DNA of 35,564 nucleotides from JBAXEO01 sp964541375 (lineage in GTDB: Bacteria > Actinomycetota > Coriobacteriia > Anaerosomatales > JAAXUF01), in assembly GCA_964541375.1 (NCBI GenBank), contig CAZIPT010000019.1, positions 1-35,564 on the forward strand. The letters run 5' to 3'. The position numbers were made by a program, and so were the translations under genes. Positions 8,229 to 15,838 of the stretch are shown piece by piece. Positions within the stretch are counted from its first letter, which is position 1. Every line of letters begins with the position of its first letter. A model generated the notes under the pieces. It worked only from the letters and a program-made list of their open reading frames with translations, ran no database searches and had not been told where the DNA came from.

Positions 8229-8250
8229 GCGCTCGAGGCCCCTCGAGCGC
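8229..8250. repeat. perfect 10-bp inverted repeat at the transcription start region
   Basis: GCGCTCGAGG and CCTCGAGCGC are perfect complements separated by CC. The repeat starts 4 nt after the -10 element and ends 4 nt before the GGAGGT ribosome binding site of the 8265 gene. It could be an operator or a 5' mRNA stem next to the RBS. Confidence 0.6.
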
Positions 8251-8264
8251 TACGGAGGTCAGGC

Positions 8265-9167
8265 ATGCCTACATCTAGACTCGTCCGATCAACCACACTG
8301 ACACTTGCATTGACCGCCGCTTTGGCGTCGGTCGCGTTGGGGGCGCCGGCAGCGATCGCCGCCGCGAAGTCCACGACTGCGTCGGCCCCTGTGGATGCCG
8401 CCGCGGGCGGACCGGTGGACGTCCAGATCTGGCCCGGGCAAGATGGCAAGACGGCCATTATCACCGTGGTCGAGGTCGACGCCAAGACCAAGCTCCCGGT
8501 CACGGTCCGGATTCCGATCCTCCCTGGTGCGAAGGTCGAGTGGGCCGGCGAGGTTCTCGGCGGGCCTGCTTCTGCCGACATCGAGAAGTCCTACAAGCTC
8601 ATCCAGGGCCAGGGCGGCCAGTTCGCGGAGATGACGCTCAACACGTCGCATCGCGGACAGGTCGATTCGATCGGTTTTCCACTGAAGTTCACGAGTGACT
8701 CGGCTTCGGTCGAGGTCGAATACGTTCAGACCGTGAGTTCGCCTTTGACCGCTATCTCGGTTCGCCTTCCCGCCCAGACGTCCAAGCACAAGATCTCACC
8801 CAAGCCCGAAGGCGATCCGGCGGTCAATGCGGACGGTGAGACGCTCTATACGCTCAAGCCGCGGGCCTTCAAGCCGGGCGAGACCCAGAAGGTCGCCATC
8901 TCCTACAAGACGACTCCGCCAGCCGAGAAGGCCGCGGGATCCGAGCTCAATGGGGTCCTCATCGGCTTGGCCGTCGCTCTCGTCATTGCCGTCGGGGCGA
9001 CGATCGTCATCGTCCGTCGCAACGCACCAGCGGCGGCGGCATCGGATCGCTCGAACAACCCCGCCGACAATGGTGAATCCGAGGAGGCTGGCTCCGAGGA
9101 CGACGGCTCCGACGAGTTGAGCGCGTTCGACGACGACGAGGACGAGCCGGGCCCGGACCTGAAGTAG
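8265..9167 (+). CDS. secreted protein with C-terminal membrane anchor and acidic tail
   Basis: A 300-aa protein of unrecognised family. It has a clear Sec signal peptide (positively charged start, hydrophobic LTLALTAALASVALG, cleavage near APAAIAAA). A beta-rich extracytoplasmic region of about 190 residues follows, ending in a segment GETQKVAISYKT that looks like the end of an Ig-like/cohesin-like sandwich. A single TM lies at about residues 228-250 (LIGLAVALVIAVGATIVIV), then RR and a very acidic cytoplasmic tail of about 45 residues (SEDDGSDELSAFDDDEDE). GGAGGT lies 5 nt before the ATG. It is the first gene of an apparent operon with the cation transporter (4-nt gap) and queH. Confidence 0.8.
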   Translation: MPTSRLVRSTTLTLALTAALASVALGAPAAIAAAKSTTASAPVDAAAGGPVDVQIWPGQDGKTAIITVVEVDAKTKLPVTVRIPILPGAKVEWAGEVLGGPASADIEKSYKLIQGQGGQFAEMTLNTSHRGQVDSIGFPLKFTSDSASVEVEYVQTVSSPLTAISVRLPAQTSKHKISPKPEGDPAVNADGETLYTLKPRAFKPGETQKVAISYKTTPPAEKAAGSELNGVLIGLAVALVIAVGATIVIVRRNAPAAAASDRSNNPADNGESEEAGSEDDGSDELSAFDDDEDEPGPDLK

Positions 9168-9171
9168 CGTC

Positions 9172-9819
9172 GTGATCTACGCCTTCATCGTTGCCACCAT
9201 ACTGATCACCCTCGCTGAGCTTGGCGACAAGACCCAGCTCCTGGCGCTGGTTCTGGCCACGCGATACAAGGCGTGGCAGGTCATCGTCGGGATTACCGCT
9301 GCGACTCTGCTCATCCACTTCTTCTCGACGCTGATCGGCGGAGCTGTGGGCAGCTTCATCCCGCAGGTCGTTCTTTCGTGGATCGCGGGCCTGCTGTTCA
9401 TCGGCTTCGGCGCGTGGACGCTGCGCGGCGACTCGGTCGACGAAGACGAGCAGCCCAAGCCGTCCCGCTTCGGACCGATACTCACTGTCGCCATCGCCTT
9501 CTTCATCGCCGAGATCGGCGACAAGACCCAGATCATGACCATGACCATCGCCGCCGATCCGGGCGCGGCGCTGCGGTCGTTCGGAAGCTTCGCATCGGCG
9601 TGGATCCCGCCGGGGGTGACCGCGCCCGCGCCCGGCTCGGTCGCGGCCTTCTGGGGTGTGTGGATGGGCTCGACGCTCGGAATGGTGATCGCGGACGGAA
9701 TCGCCATCCTCATCGGCGCGGTCCTGGGGAAGAACCTGCCGGAGAAGCTCATCACCCGCATCTCCGGTGTGGTGTTCATCCTCTTCGGCCTGGCGATGAT
9801 CGTCGGCCAGTACCTGTGA
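9172..9819 (+). CDS. TMEM165/GDT1 (UPF0016) family cation transporter
   Basis: A 215-aa polytopic membrane protein with the two signature motifs of the GDT1/UPF0016 family. These are ELGDKTQLLALVLATRY near residue 15 in the first half and EIGDKTQIMTMTIAA near residue 115 in the second half (E-x-G-D-K-T, one per inverted repeat). Characterised relatives exchange Mn2+ or Ca2+ for protons. Manganese export or homeostasis is therefore the likely role here, by family knowledge. It has about six TM segments and a hydrophilic centre (DSVDEDEQPKPSR). It starts with GTG 4 nt after the previous stop. The next gene begins 1 nt after its stop. Confidence 0.93.
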   Translation: MIYAFIVATILITLAELGDKTQLLALVLATRYKAWQVIVGITAATLLIHFFSTLIGGAVGSFIPQVVLSWIAGLLFIGFGAWTLRGDSVDEDEQPKPSRFGPILTVAIAFFIAEIGDKTQIMTMTIAADPGAALRSFGSFASAWIPPGVTAPAPGSVAAFWGVWMGSTLGMVIADGIAILIGAVLGKNLPEKLITRISGVVFILFGLAMIVGQYL

Positions 9820-9820
9820 G

Positions 9821-10438
9821 GTGCGCGTGAGACTGCTCCTGCACGCATGCTGCGGACCGTGCCTCATCGAGCCGCTCGAGGAGTTCTCGGCGAGTGCCGA
9901 TGAGCTGACCATCGTGTACGCCAACTCCAATATCCACCCCGCCGAGGAGTACGAGCGTCGCCGAGACACCCTGCGCGCCTACGCCGAGAGCGTCGATGCG
10001 ACGGTGATCGAGCTCCCGTACGACCCTGCCGCCTGGATGGTGGCGGTCGGTCCGCTCGCACGCTCGGGTACCGAGCGCTGCCGCGCGTGCTACCGCCTGC
10101 GTCTGAGCGAGGCCGCGCGCTACGCCGCCGAGAACGACTGCGACGCGCTGGCTACGACGCTCACCATCAGCCCGTATCAGGACTCCGACGGGATTCGTGA
10201 GGAGGGGCAGGCGGCGGCGTCGGCTGCCGGCATCGAGTGGGTCGATCGCGACTTCCGCGACTCATACGGCGAAGCGACCCGGCGATCTCGGGAGCTGGGG
10301 ATGTATCGGCAGAACTACTGCGGCTGCATACTCTCCGACGTTGAGGCTCGCGAGCAGCGGGCGGCTCGACGGGCCGAGAAGGCTGCGGCGATGGCCGAGC
10401 GCAAGGCGGGCGAGGCCAACGGCCCGCAGGACCGCTAG
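9821..10438 (+). CDS. queH: epoxyqueuosine reductase QueH
   Basis: A 205-aa QueH (formerly DUF208), the non-orthologous replacement of QueG that reduces epoxyqueuosine to queuosine in tRNA. The N-terminal signature LLLHACCGPCLIEPLEE has the paired cysteines C10/C11 and C14. RCRACYRLRLSEAA and TTLTISPYQD follow, then the C-terminal QNYCGCILS cysteine pair. Together these form the metal/[4Fe-4S] binding set of the family. The tail is a charged Ala/Arg/Glu-rich helix. The GTG start is 1 nt after the transporter stop, so it is cotranscribed with it. queA follows about 95 bases downstream with its own promoter, which puts two consecutive Q-pathway enzymes side by side. Confidence 0.94.
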   Translation: MRVRLLLHACCGPCLIEPLEEFSASADELTIVYANSNIHPAEEYERRRDTLRAYAESVDATVIELPYDPAAWMVAVGPLARSGTERCRACYRLRLSEAARYAAENDCDALATTLTISPYQDSDGIREEGQAAASAAGIEWVDRDFRDSYGEATRRSRELGMYRQNYCGCILSDVEAREQRAARRAEKAAAMAERKAGEANGPQDR

Positions 10439-10486
10439 CGCCGGACTCGGTCGGGGTGCGGCCGTCACCGTCACCGCCGGCTGCGC

Positions 10487-10492
10487 TACACT
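10487..10492 (+). promoter_or_regulatory. -10 element upstream of queA
   Basis: TACACT lies 41 nt upstream of the queA GTG. The -35 region (GTCACC, 17 nt upstream) is weak. It is the same hexamer and geometry as several other starts in this window. Confidence 0.4.
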
Positions 10493-10533
10493 CAGCTCGA
10501 CCGATTCCGTGCCCTCAAGGAGACGCCCGAGCC

Positions 10534-11574
10534 GTGCTTACTGACGACTTCGACTACGAGCTTCCCAGCGGTCTGATCGCCCAGGAGCCCGCCGAGCCGC
10601 GTGACTCCTGTCGGCTTCTCGTGCTGGAGCGCAACAGCGGACAGCTCGACCACAGGGTCTTCTCGGACCTGCCCGAGTATCTGCGCGAAGGTGACGTGCT
10701 GGTGGTCAACGAGACCCGCGTTCTGCCGGCGCGGCTGCTGGGACTCAAAGACGAGACCGGTGGAGCCGTCGAGGTGCTGCTGCTGCGCGAGCGCTACGAG
10801 AACGCGTGGGAGTGCCTGGTGAAGCCCGGGCGCCGGCTCAAGCCGGGAGCGCACATCGTCTTCGCGGATGGCGCCATGACCGGCTTGGTGGTCGAGCAGA
10901 TCGACGAAGGCGGCGGCCGACTCGTGCAGTTCACCCTCGCGGCGGGGGAGAGAAGCTTCTTGGACGTCATACACCGCATCGGTGAGATGCCGCTTCCGCC
11001 CTACATCACCAAGCCGGTGTCCGATCCCGAGCTCTACCAGACGGTGTTCGCGCGCGACGAGCGCTCCGCGGCCGCGCCCACGGCAGGACTGCACTTCACG
11101 ACCGAGCTACTCGCGCGCGTCGAAGCGACGGGAGTGCGCGTCGAGACCATCGAGCTCGACGTCGGCATCGACACCTTCCGCCCGGTGAGCGAGGACGATC
11201 CCGAGCGCCACCGCATCCACAGCGAGCACTTCCGGGTCTCAGGCCGCACTGCCGAGATCGTCAACGAAGCCAAAGAGCGGGGCGGTCGCGTGTTTGCCGT
11301 GGGTACTACGTGCGTTCGGGCGCTTGAGAGCGCCTACGACGACGCCACCGGCAGGCTGATGGAGTCCGAGGGGTCGACGTCGCTCTACATTCTTCCCGGC
11401 TACCGTTTCAACGTGGTCGACGCGATGGTAACCAACTTCCATGTGCCGCGCTCGACGCTCCTGATGATGGTCAGCGCGTTCGCGGGCCGAGGGCAGATCC
11501 TCGCCGCGTACAGTCTCGCCATGGAGGAGCACTACCGGTTCCTCTCGTTCGGCGACGCGATGCTGATCCTGTAG
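10534..11574 (+). CDS. queA: S-adenosylmethionine:tRNA ribosyltransferase-isomerase QueA
   Basis: Transfers and isomerises the ribosyl group of SAM onto preQ1 in tRNA, giving epoxyqueuosine, the substrate of QueH. The protein is 346 aa, standard length. It starts MLTDDFDYELPSGLIAQEP. Other QueA hallmarks are VVNETRVLPARLLG, ERYENAWECLVKPGRRLKPG, PLPPYI, RSAAAPTAGLHFT, VGTTCVRALES and the end MVTNFHVPRSTLLMMVSAFAG. The start chosen is the GTG at 10534, with AAGGAG at 10517-10522. The open frame reaches 10456 but lacks homology there. It is convergent with the anti-sigma gene. Confidence 0.96.
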   Translation: MLTDDFDYELPSGLIAQEPAEPRDSCRLLVLERNSGQLDHRVFSDLPEYLREGDVLVVNETRVLPARLLGLKDETGGAVEVLLLRERYENAWECLVKPGRRLKPGAHIVFADGAMTGLVVEQIDEGGGRLVQFTLAAGERSFLDVIHRIGEMPLPPYITKPVSDPELYQTVFARDERSAAAPTAGLHFTTELLARVEATGVRVETIELDVGIDTFRPVSEDDPERHRIHSEHFRVSGRTAEIVNEAKERGGRVFAVGTTCVRALESAYDDATGRLMESEGSTSLYILPGYRFNVVDAMVTNFHVPRSTLLMMVSAFAGRGQILAAYSLAMEEHYRFLSFGDAMLIL

Positions 11575-11608
11575 TTGCGAGCCGGTTGACCGTGAAGCCG
11601 ATCGGGTA

Positions 11609-12700
11609 CTAGGGCGCGAGAGTCCACCACGACCAGTTGGGGCTACCTGCCAGCGGGTCTCCCTGTGGGGCGCCGGGCGCGAGCGCGATTCCCTTGGTGT
11701 CTGCCGACGATGTCAGGCGGTAGACAGTGCTGCCGCTGGAGTCGGCGCCGACAGCTGTGAACGTAGGAGAGCCGTCCGACGCGGTCGGTTCCGCAATATC
11801 GGTGGGCAGCACCGGCCAATCGCCGAACGCCGATACTTCGCCGGACTTGAGCTGGTAGGTCTGGCCGTTGTAGGTGCGTGTGACCGGCTTGAACTCAAGG
11901 AGTCTTCCCTGGTCACTGAGTACGTAGATGCTGGTGCCCGTGTTGGTGCCCATAACCTGCCGGTCTCTCAGGTCGCTGCCGTCAAGCGATGACTTGGTGA
12001 TCCCCAGCTGCGTGAGCGTGCTGATCTGCACGGTCGACGGGCCGACGAGCGAGTACGCGTTTCCATTGAAGACAAGGAAGCTGGACTCCGACGCAGCGGT
12101 CGGGCTGCTGGCGACACTCCCCGCGGCGCTTTCGGCAGCTTGGACCTGTGGTTGGCTGCTCTTGGCGCCGTCACGTGTGGCGTTTGCCAGCGTCGTAGGC
12201 GAAGCGGTGGGCGGCGTGGACATCATCCGCACGCCCAGTACTCCCATCACTCCCACGCCCACCAGCAGGAGCGCTGCGGCTCCCGCCCAAGCGGCCAGTA
12301 CACCGGGGCGTGCCAGCTTCAGTCGAGCCGCAATCGTGCTGAGCTTCGCGTCGCCAGCGGTCGTTGGCGTGTTGGCTGCTGCGCCAGACTGCGCGTTCAC
12401 TGCCGCCTGGGCCGTGGTGGCGGTCGACGCCGTGCCGGCCTCGGGGGCGGGTGTCGGAGCGCTCACGTAGGTCGCGCCCTTCGCAGCTGCTTCGGCGCGA
12501 ACTGCGGCCATCACCCGGTCGGCCAGGTCGGCCGGTGGCTCCGGCAGCGGCGCCCGCTTCACCGTGTTGAGTGCGCGCACGAACGCCGCGCACTCCTCGC
12601 AGTCGCGGCAGTGCTGTTTGGCGGCATCGAGGACGGCCTGGTCGGCGGTCGCACCGTCGAGCGCGTCAGAGATCGCGGACTGTGCCTGCAGGCAGTCCAT
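11609..12700 (-). CDS. anti-sigma factor with zinc-binding ZAS motif and extracytoplasmic domain
   Basis: A 363-aa predicted single-pass membrane anti-sigma factor. The cytoplasmic N-terminus has the zinc anti-sigma motif H-x3-C-x2-C: H30, C34 and C37, with C3 as the likely fourth ligand. An Ala/Thr/Pro-rich linker, one TM segment at about residues 133-158 (AWAGAAALLLVGVGVMGVLGV) and an extracytoplasmic region of about 200 residues follow. That region begins Ser/Ala-rich and becomes beta-rich, with strands such as FLVFNGNAYSLVG and VLSDQGRLLEF (propeller- or Ig-like). It starts immediately after the sigma gene stop with no spacer, so the two are cotranscribed and translationally coupled. The ZAS motif suggests release in response to redox or envelope stress, which is inferred from the family. 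Confidence 0.85.
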   Translation of the reverse strand: MDCLQAQSAISDALDGATADQAVLDAAKQHCRDCEECAAFVRALNTVKRAPLPEPPADLADRVMAAVRAEAAAKGATYVSAPTPAPEAGTASTATTAQAAVNAQSGAAANTPTTAGDAKLSTIAARLKLARPGVLAAWAGAAALLLVGVGVMGVLGVRMMSTPPTASPTTLANATRDGAKSSQPQVQAAESAAGSVASSPTAASESSFLVFNGNAYSLVGPSTVQISTLTQLGITKSSLDGSDLRDRQVMGTNTGTSIYVLSDQGRLLEFKPVTRTYNGQTYQLKSGEVSAFGDWPVLPTDIAEPTASDGSPTFTAVGADSSGSTVYRLTSSADTKGIALAPGAPQGDPLAGSPNWSWWTLAP

Positions 12701-13246
12701 CTAGGCACCGCCCTTCGGGTCGCCGAGCAGGTGAGCGAGCGATCTTCGCGCTCGAAACACCCGGGACTTCACCGTGCCGACGGGCACCGCGAGCGTCTCG
12801 GCGACCTCGGCGTACGTGAGACCGTAGAGCGCCACCGCCGAGAAGGCATCACGGTCTTCGGGTGTGAGCGCGTGCATCGCTGCCTCGACCGAGGTGGTCA
12901 GCGCGACCTCGTCGGCCAGGTCTCCGGGCGCTGCGATCTCGGCGATCGGGTCGACCGGGATCGGCCTGTGGGCGCCGGCGCGGACTGCGTCGAGACAGGC
13001 GTTGCGCGTGATCCGGTACAGCCACGTCGAGAAGCGGGCCCGGCCGTCGAAGCTGTCAAGCGAGCGGTACACCTTGATCCAGACCTCCTGCACCGTGTCC
13101 TCGGCGGCGGTGGGCTCGCCGAAGAAGCGGAGCGCGTGTGCGTAGACCGTCCGAGTGTGCTCGCGGACCAGCGCCTCGAACGCGTCGAGGTCGCCATCGC
13201 GGGCGGCAGCGAGCAGCGCTGCGTCGTCGGTGGGGCTGTCGGTCAT
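12701..13246 (-). CDS. ECF-type RNA polymerase sigma factor
   Basis: A 181-aa ECF sigma factor with sigma2 and sigma4 domains only. Sigma2 covers about residues 17-90, including EDTVQEVWIKVYRSLDSF and RFSTWLYRITRNACLD. Sigma4 covers about 125-175, ending in the helix-turn-helix LTYAEVAETLAVPVGTVKSRVFRARRSL. The frame stays open upstream through the tgt region and the N gap, but only this part is sigma-like. The ATG at 13246 has TGGAG 4 nt upstream on the minus strand. The downstream anti-sigma gene begins at the next base. The pair is divergent from tgt. Confidence 0.94.
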   Translation of the reverse strand: MTDSPTDDAALLAAARDGDLDAFEALVREHTRTVYAHALRFFGEPTAAEDTVQEVWIKVYRSLDSFDGRARFSTWLYRITRNACLDAVRAGAHRPIPVDPIAEIAAPGDLADEVALTTSVEAAMHALTPEDRDAFSAVALYGLTYAEVAETLAVPVGTVKSRVFRARRSLAHLLGDPKGGA

Positions 13247-13292
13247 CTTGCTCCATAAGACGCGCGGCAGAAGGGGATGGTTCGCGACAACC

Positions 13293-13298
13293 AGTGTA
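13293..13298 (-). promoter_or_regulatory. -10 element for the ECF sigma/anti-sigma operon
   Basis: On the minus strand TACACT lies 46 nt upstream of the sigma ATG. No good housekeeping -35 or typical ECF GGAAC -35 is positioned correctly. Just downstream the minus strand reads GGTTGTCGCGAACC, an interrupted palindrome (GGTT...AACC) that could be an operator. Confidence 0.35.
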
Positions 13299-13359
13299 CC
13301 CGTTGGGCGCACACCGAGGCGGCAGCGCCTGGCCGCCACGAGCCGCCCGCCCCGTCGGG

Positions 13360-13365
13360 TACAAT
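13360..13365 (+). promoter_or_regulatory. -10 element for leaderless tgt transcript
   Basis: TACAAT ends 7 nt before the tgt ATG. The intervening bases are CCCCCGC with no Shine-Dalgarno-like purines. A start site at the usual distance would fall on the A of ATG, giving a leaderless mRNA. Confidence 0.5.
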
Positions 13366-13372
13366 CCCCCGC

Positions 13373-14532
13373 ATGACACTCTTCGACTTCGAGCTCCTCG
13401 CGCGCGACACCACCACCTCCGCGCGCCGGGGACGCTTCCACACCGCGCACGGACCCGTCGAGACGCCGGTCTTCATGCCAGTGGGCACCCGTGCCACGGT
13501 CAAGGGCGTCACCACGCCGCAGCTTCACGACATCGGCACCCAGGTGCTGCTCGCCAACACCTACCACCTGTATCTGCGCCCCGGCGCCGACATCGTGCGC
13601 GACGCCGGCGGCCTGCACGCGTTCATGAACTGGGACGGCCCCATCCTCACCGACTCCGGCGGCTTCCAGATCTTCAGCCTCGCCGACACGCTCAAGCTCT
13701 CCGACGACGGCGTCGAGTTCCGCTCGATCCTCGACGGCTCCAAGCACTTCTGGACGCCCGAGGACAACATGCGCATCCAGCAAGACCTCGGCGCCGACAT
13801 CGCCATGCAGCTCGACCAGTGCCCCCCGTACCCCGCCGAGAAGTCCCTCGTCGCTGACGCCGTCGAGCGCAGCGCATCGTGGGCCGCTCGCTGCAAGGCC
13901 GCCCACAGCCGGGAGGACCAGGCGCTCTTCGGCATCGTGCAGGGTGGTGTCTTCGAGGACCTGCGGCTCGAGAGCGTGGCGCGAATCTCCGAACTCGACC
14001 TGCCCGGCTACGGCATCGGCGGCTACTCGGTAGGGGAGCCACATGAGCTGATGCTCGAGTCCCTCCCACCCGTGACCGCCGCGATGCCCGCCGACAAACC
14101 CCGCTACCTCATGGGCGTCGGCAATCCCACGACGATGCTGCAGGCCATCGGCCTGGGTGTGNNNNNNNNNNGATGCGTGTGGCCCCGTGCGTGGGTGTGG
14201 AAAGGTGCGCTCGCGTGCTGCCGACAGGGACCGGGAGTATGGGGACGGCGTTCTCCTCGGCGGGGCGGATGAACCGGAGGAACCCGCAGTACGCGCGCGA
14301 CTTCGGACCGCTGGATCCCTCGTGCACGTGCACGACGTGCACGCACTACTCACGGGCGTACCTGCGGCATCTCGTGAGCATGAAGGAGATGCTGGGCTCG
14401 ATCTTGCTGTCGATCCACAACCTGTACTTCCTGCTCGACCTCACCGCAAGAGCGCGTGAGGCGGTCGAGCGCGGGGAGTACGGCGCGTTCCTCGCGGCGT
14501 GGCTGGACTCTCCGGCGGCGGAGGACTACTAG
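13373..14532 (+). CDS. tgt: tRNA-guanine transglycosylase, interrupted by an assembly gap
   Basis: Exchanges guanine-34 for preQ1 in GUN-anticodon tRNAs, the entry step to the QueA and QueH reactions. The N-terminal part is intact: MTLFDFELLARDTTTSARRG, then ANTYHLYLRPG, the base-binding DSGGFQIFSLADTLKLSDDG, GIVQGG and GIGGYSVGEP. The frame runs to AIGLGV, where 10 Ns begin. After the gap the frame resumes with VLPT...MGTAFSSAGRMN and the zinc site C-x-C-x2-C...H (SCTCTTC, then LSIHNLYFLL), to a TAG at 14532. The nucleophile motif GVDMFDCV falls in the damaged part, which reads GVERCAR. Counting 263 codons left of the gap and 110 right of the duplicated GV gives 373 aa, the normal family length. 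The gene is therefore probably intact in the organism. Confidence 0.93.
14162..14171. other. 10-N assembly gap inside tgt
   Basis: Ten Ns. TGGGTGTG precedes the gap, and the same TGGGTGTG recurs about 20 bases after it, before the tgt frame resumes. The bases in between (GATGCGTGTGGCCCCGTGCG) fit no Tgt sequence. This points to an unmerged contig overlap with miscalled end bases, not to missing sequence. Confidence 0.9.
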
Positions 14533-14606
14533 GCCGCCGTTTGCAGGACCGGGTCCCTATCCGGATTCCGGCGCCGTTCGCACTACACCGAATCGCGCAT
14601 AGCAGG

Positions 14607-14612
14607 TAGTAT
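14607..14612 (+). promoter_or_regulatory. -10 element upstream of yajC
   Basis: TAGTAT lies 54 nt before the yajC ATG. TACACC, 17 nt upstream, is a weak -35. It lies in the 134-base tgt-yajC gap. Confidence 0.35.
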
Positions 14613-14666
14613 GGTGCGTCGGCCGCCTGCTCGCTGAACGGTGGCACCCAAGGAAAGGCAGTACGC

Positions 14667-15107
14667 ATGGAGAAGTACTCCCAGTACCTATTCATCGTCG
14701 TGATCATCGCGGCGTTCTACCTCCTCATCGTTCGACCGCAGAAGAAGCGGCAGCAAGATCAGGCGAACCTGCTCTCGAGCCTGGTGCCCGGAGCCGAAAT
14801 CATGACGATCGGTGGCCTGTACGCCACGATCGTGTCCATCGATGACGACCGTGTACGCGTCGTTGTCGCCGACGGCACCGAGATGGTGTTTGCGAAGAAC
14901 GCGATCGCCCGCACCGTCAGGCCGGAGGAGCCGGCGATCGACGAGGCCGACGAGGACGCGCAGCATGCCGACACCGACAGCGATCCCGTCGACGAGGCGG
15001 ACGCTGACGTCGAGGACGCCGAAGCCGACACTGAGGACGCCGAGGCTGCCGCTGTCAACGAGCCCGCCGACGCTCCCTCCGCCGACTCCAAGGGCGCGGA
15101 TGTCTGA
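14667..15107 (+). CDS. yajC: preprotein translocase subunit YajC
   Basis: A 146-aa accessory subunit of the Sec translocon that associates with SecDF. A single N-terminal TM (YLFIVVIIAAFYLLIV) is followed by the family signature RPQKKRQQDQ. The small soluble domain has VPGAEIMTIGGLYATIV and KNAIARTV. The C-terminal 50 residues are a strongly acidic Asp/Glu/Ala repeat-like tail, longer than in E. coli YajC but common in high-GC actinobacteria. AAGGAAAGG lies about 8 nt before the ATG. The last codons overlap the start of the HD-domain gene by 8 bases. Confidence 0.94.
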   Translation: MEKYSQYLFIVVIIAAFYLLIVRPQKKRQQDQANLLSSLVPGAEIMTIGGLYATIVSIDDDRVRVVVADGTEMVFAKNAIARTVRPEEPAIDEADEDAQHADTDSDPVDEADADVEDAEADTEDAEAAAVNEPADAPSADSKGADV

Positions 15108-15801
15108 CGCTCCCCTGACAGTCGTCCCGGACGAGCTGCCCCGCGTCACCCTCGAGGTCGTACAGAACGATCCCGAGCTACTCGCGTACCTGCAGATGGG
15201 CGACGACTATCTGGGCGCAATCGGCTACACCGAGCATGGGCTACGGCACTCCAACCTTACCGCCCATATCGCGGGCAACATCCTCACGCGCCTCGGCTAC
15301 TCCGAGCGCGAGGCCGAGGTCGCCGCGGTCGCGGGCTTCATCCACGACATCGGCAACTGCGTTTCGCGCTCCGACCACTGGATCTCATCGGCTTTCATTG
15401 CGCGAGCCGCGCTTGAGCGCCTGGGCATGCCGTACGCCGAGATTGCCACGGTCATGAACGCGGTGGGCAACCACGAGGAGGACGCGTCGGATCCCGCGAC
15501 GGCCGCCGCCGCTGCGGTGGTGATCGCCGACAAGGCCGACGTGCACGAGACGCGGGTGCGGGTGCTTGACCCGGCGGCGTTCGACATCCACGACCGCGTG
15601 AACCACTCGGCGAAGCGCAGTTTCCTTCGGGTGGACTCGGACACGCGGATGCTCACCCTCGAGATCGAGATCGACACCACCGAAATCCAGATCATGGAGT
15701 ATTTCGAAATCTTTCTGGAACGGATGCAGTTGAGCCGGAGTGCCGCTACAGTGTTGGACGCGGAGTTCTCGCTTGTGATCAACGGAACAAAGCTCCTCTA
15801 A
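15100..15801 (+). CDS. HD-domain phosphohydrolase-like protein
   Basis: A 233-aa protein with an HD metal-dependent phosphohydrolase core. The ligand pattern is H in GLRHSNLTAHI, HD in AGFIHDIGNC, then VGNHEED and IADKADVHETR. The metal site therefore looks complete. The C-terminal 70 residues (RSFLRVDSDTRMLTLEIEID, then the helix MEYFEIFLERMQLSRSA) form a separate alpha/beta domain I do not recognise. The substrate is unknown. Family members act on nucleotides or phosphorylated metabolites. The ATG at 15100 lies inside the last codons of yajC, so translation is coupled. secD follows 37 bases later. The frame extends to 14812, but that part is a yajC shadow. Confidence 0.88.
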   Translation: MSDAPLTVVPDELPRVTLEVVQNDPELLAYLQMGDDYLGAIGYTEHGLRHSNLTAHIAGNILTRLGYSEREAEVAAVAGFIHDIGNCVSRSDHWISSAFIARAALERLGMPYAEIATVMNAVGNHEEDASDPATAAAAAVVIADKADVHETRVRVLDPAAFDIHDRVNHSAKRSFLRVDSDTRMLTLEIEIDTTEIQIMEYFEIFLERMQLSRSAATVLDAEFSLVINGTKLL

Positions 15802-15838
15802 CCGAGGGGATGACAATCAAGGCAAGGAAGGCAGGAGA

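Noticed and set aside
12140..13258. 372-aa plus-strand open frame
   Set aside because: It lies antisense to the sigma/anti-sigma genes, is Arg/Gly-rich with no domain, and is a typical high-GC shadow frame.
14172..14200. Tgt with a mutated catalytic motif
   Set aside because: The odd residues lie directly at a contig end with duplicated flank. Sequence error is more likely than biology.
12701..14353. 550-aa minus-strand frame starting beyond the N gap
   Set aside because: It spans the gap and the tgt antisense. Only the last 181 residues (from 13246) are the real sigma factor.
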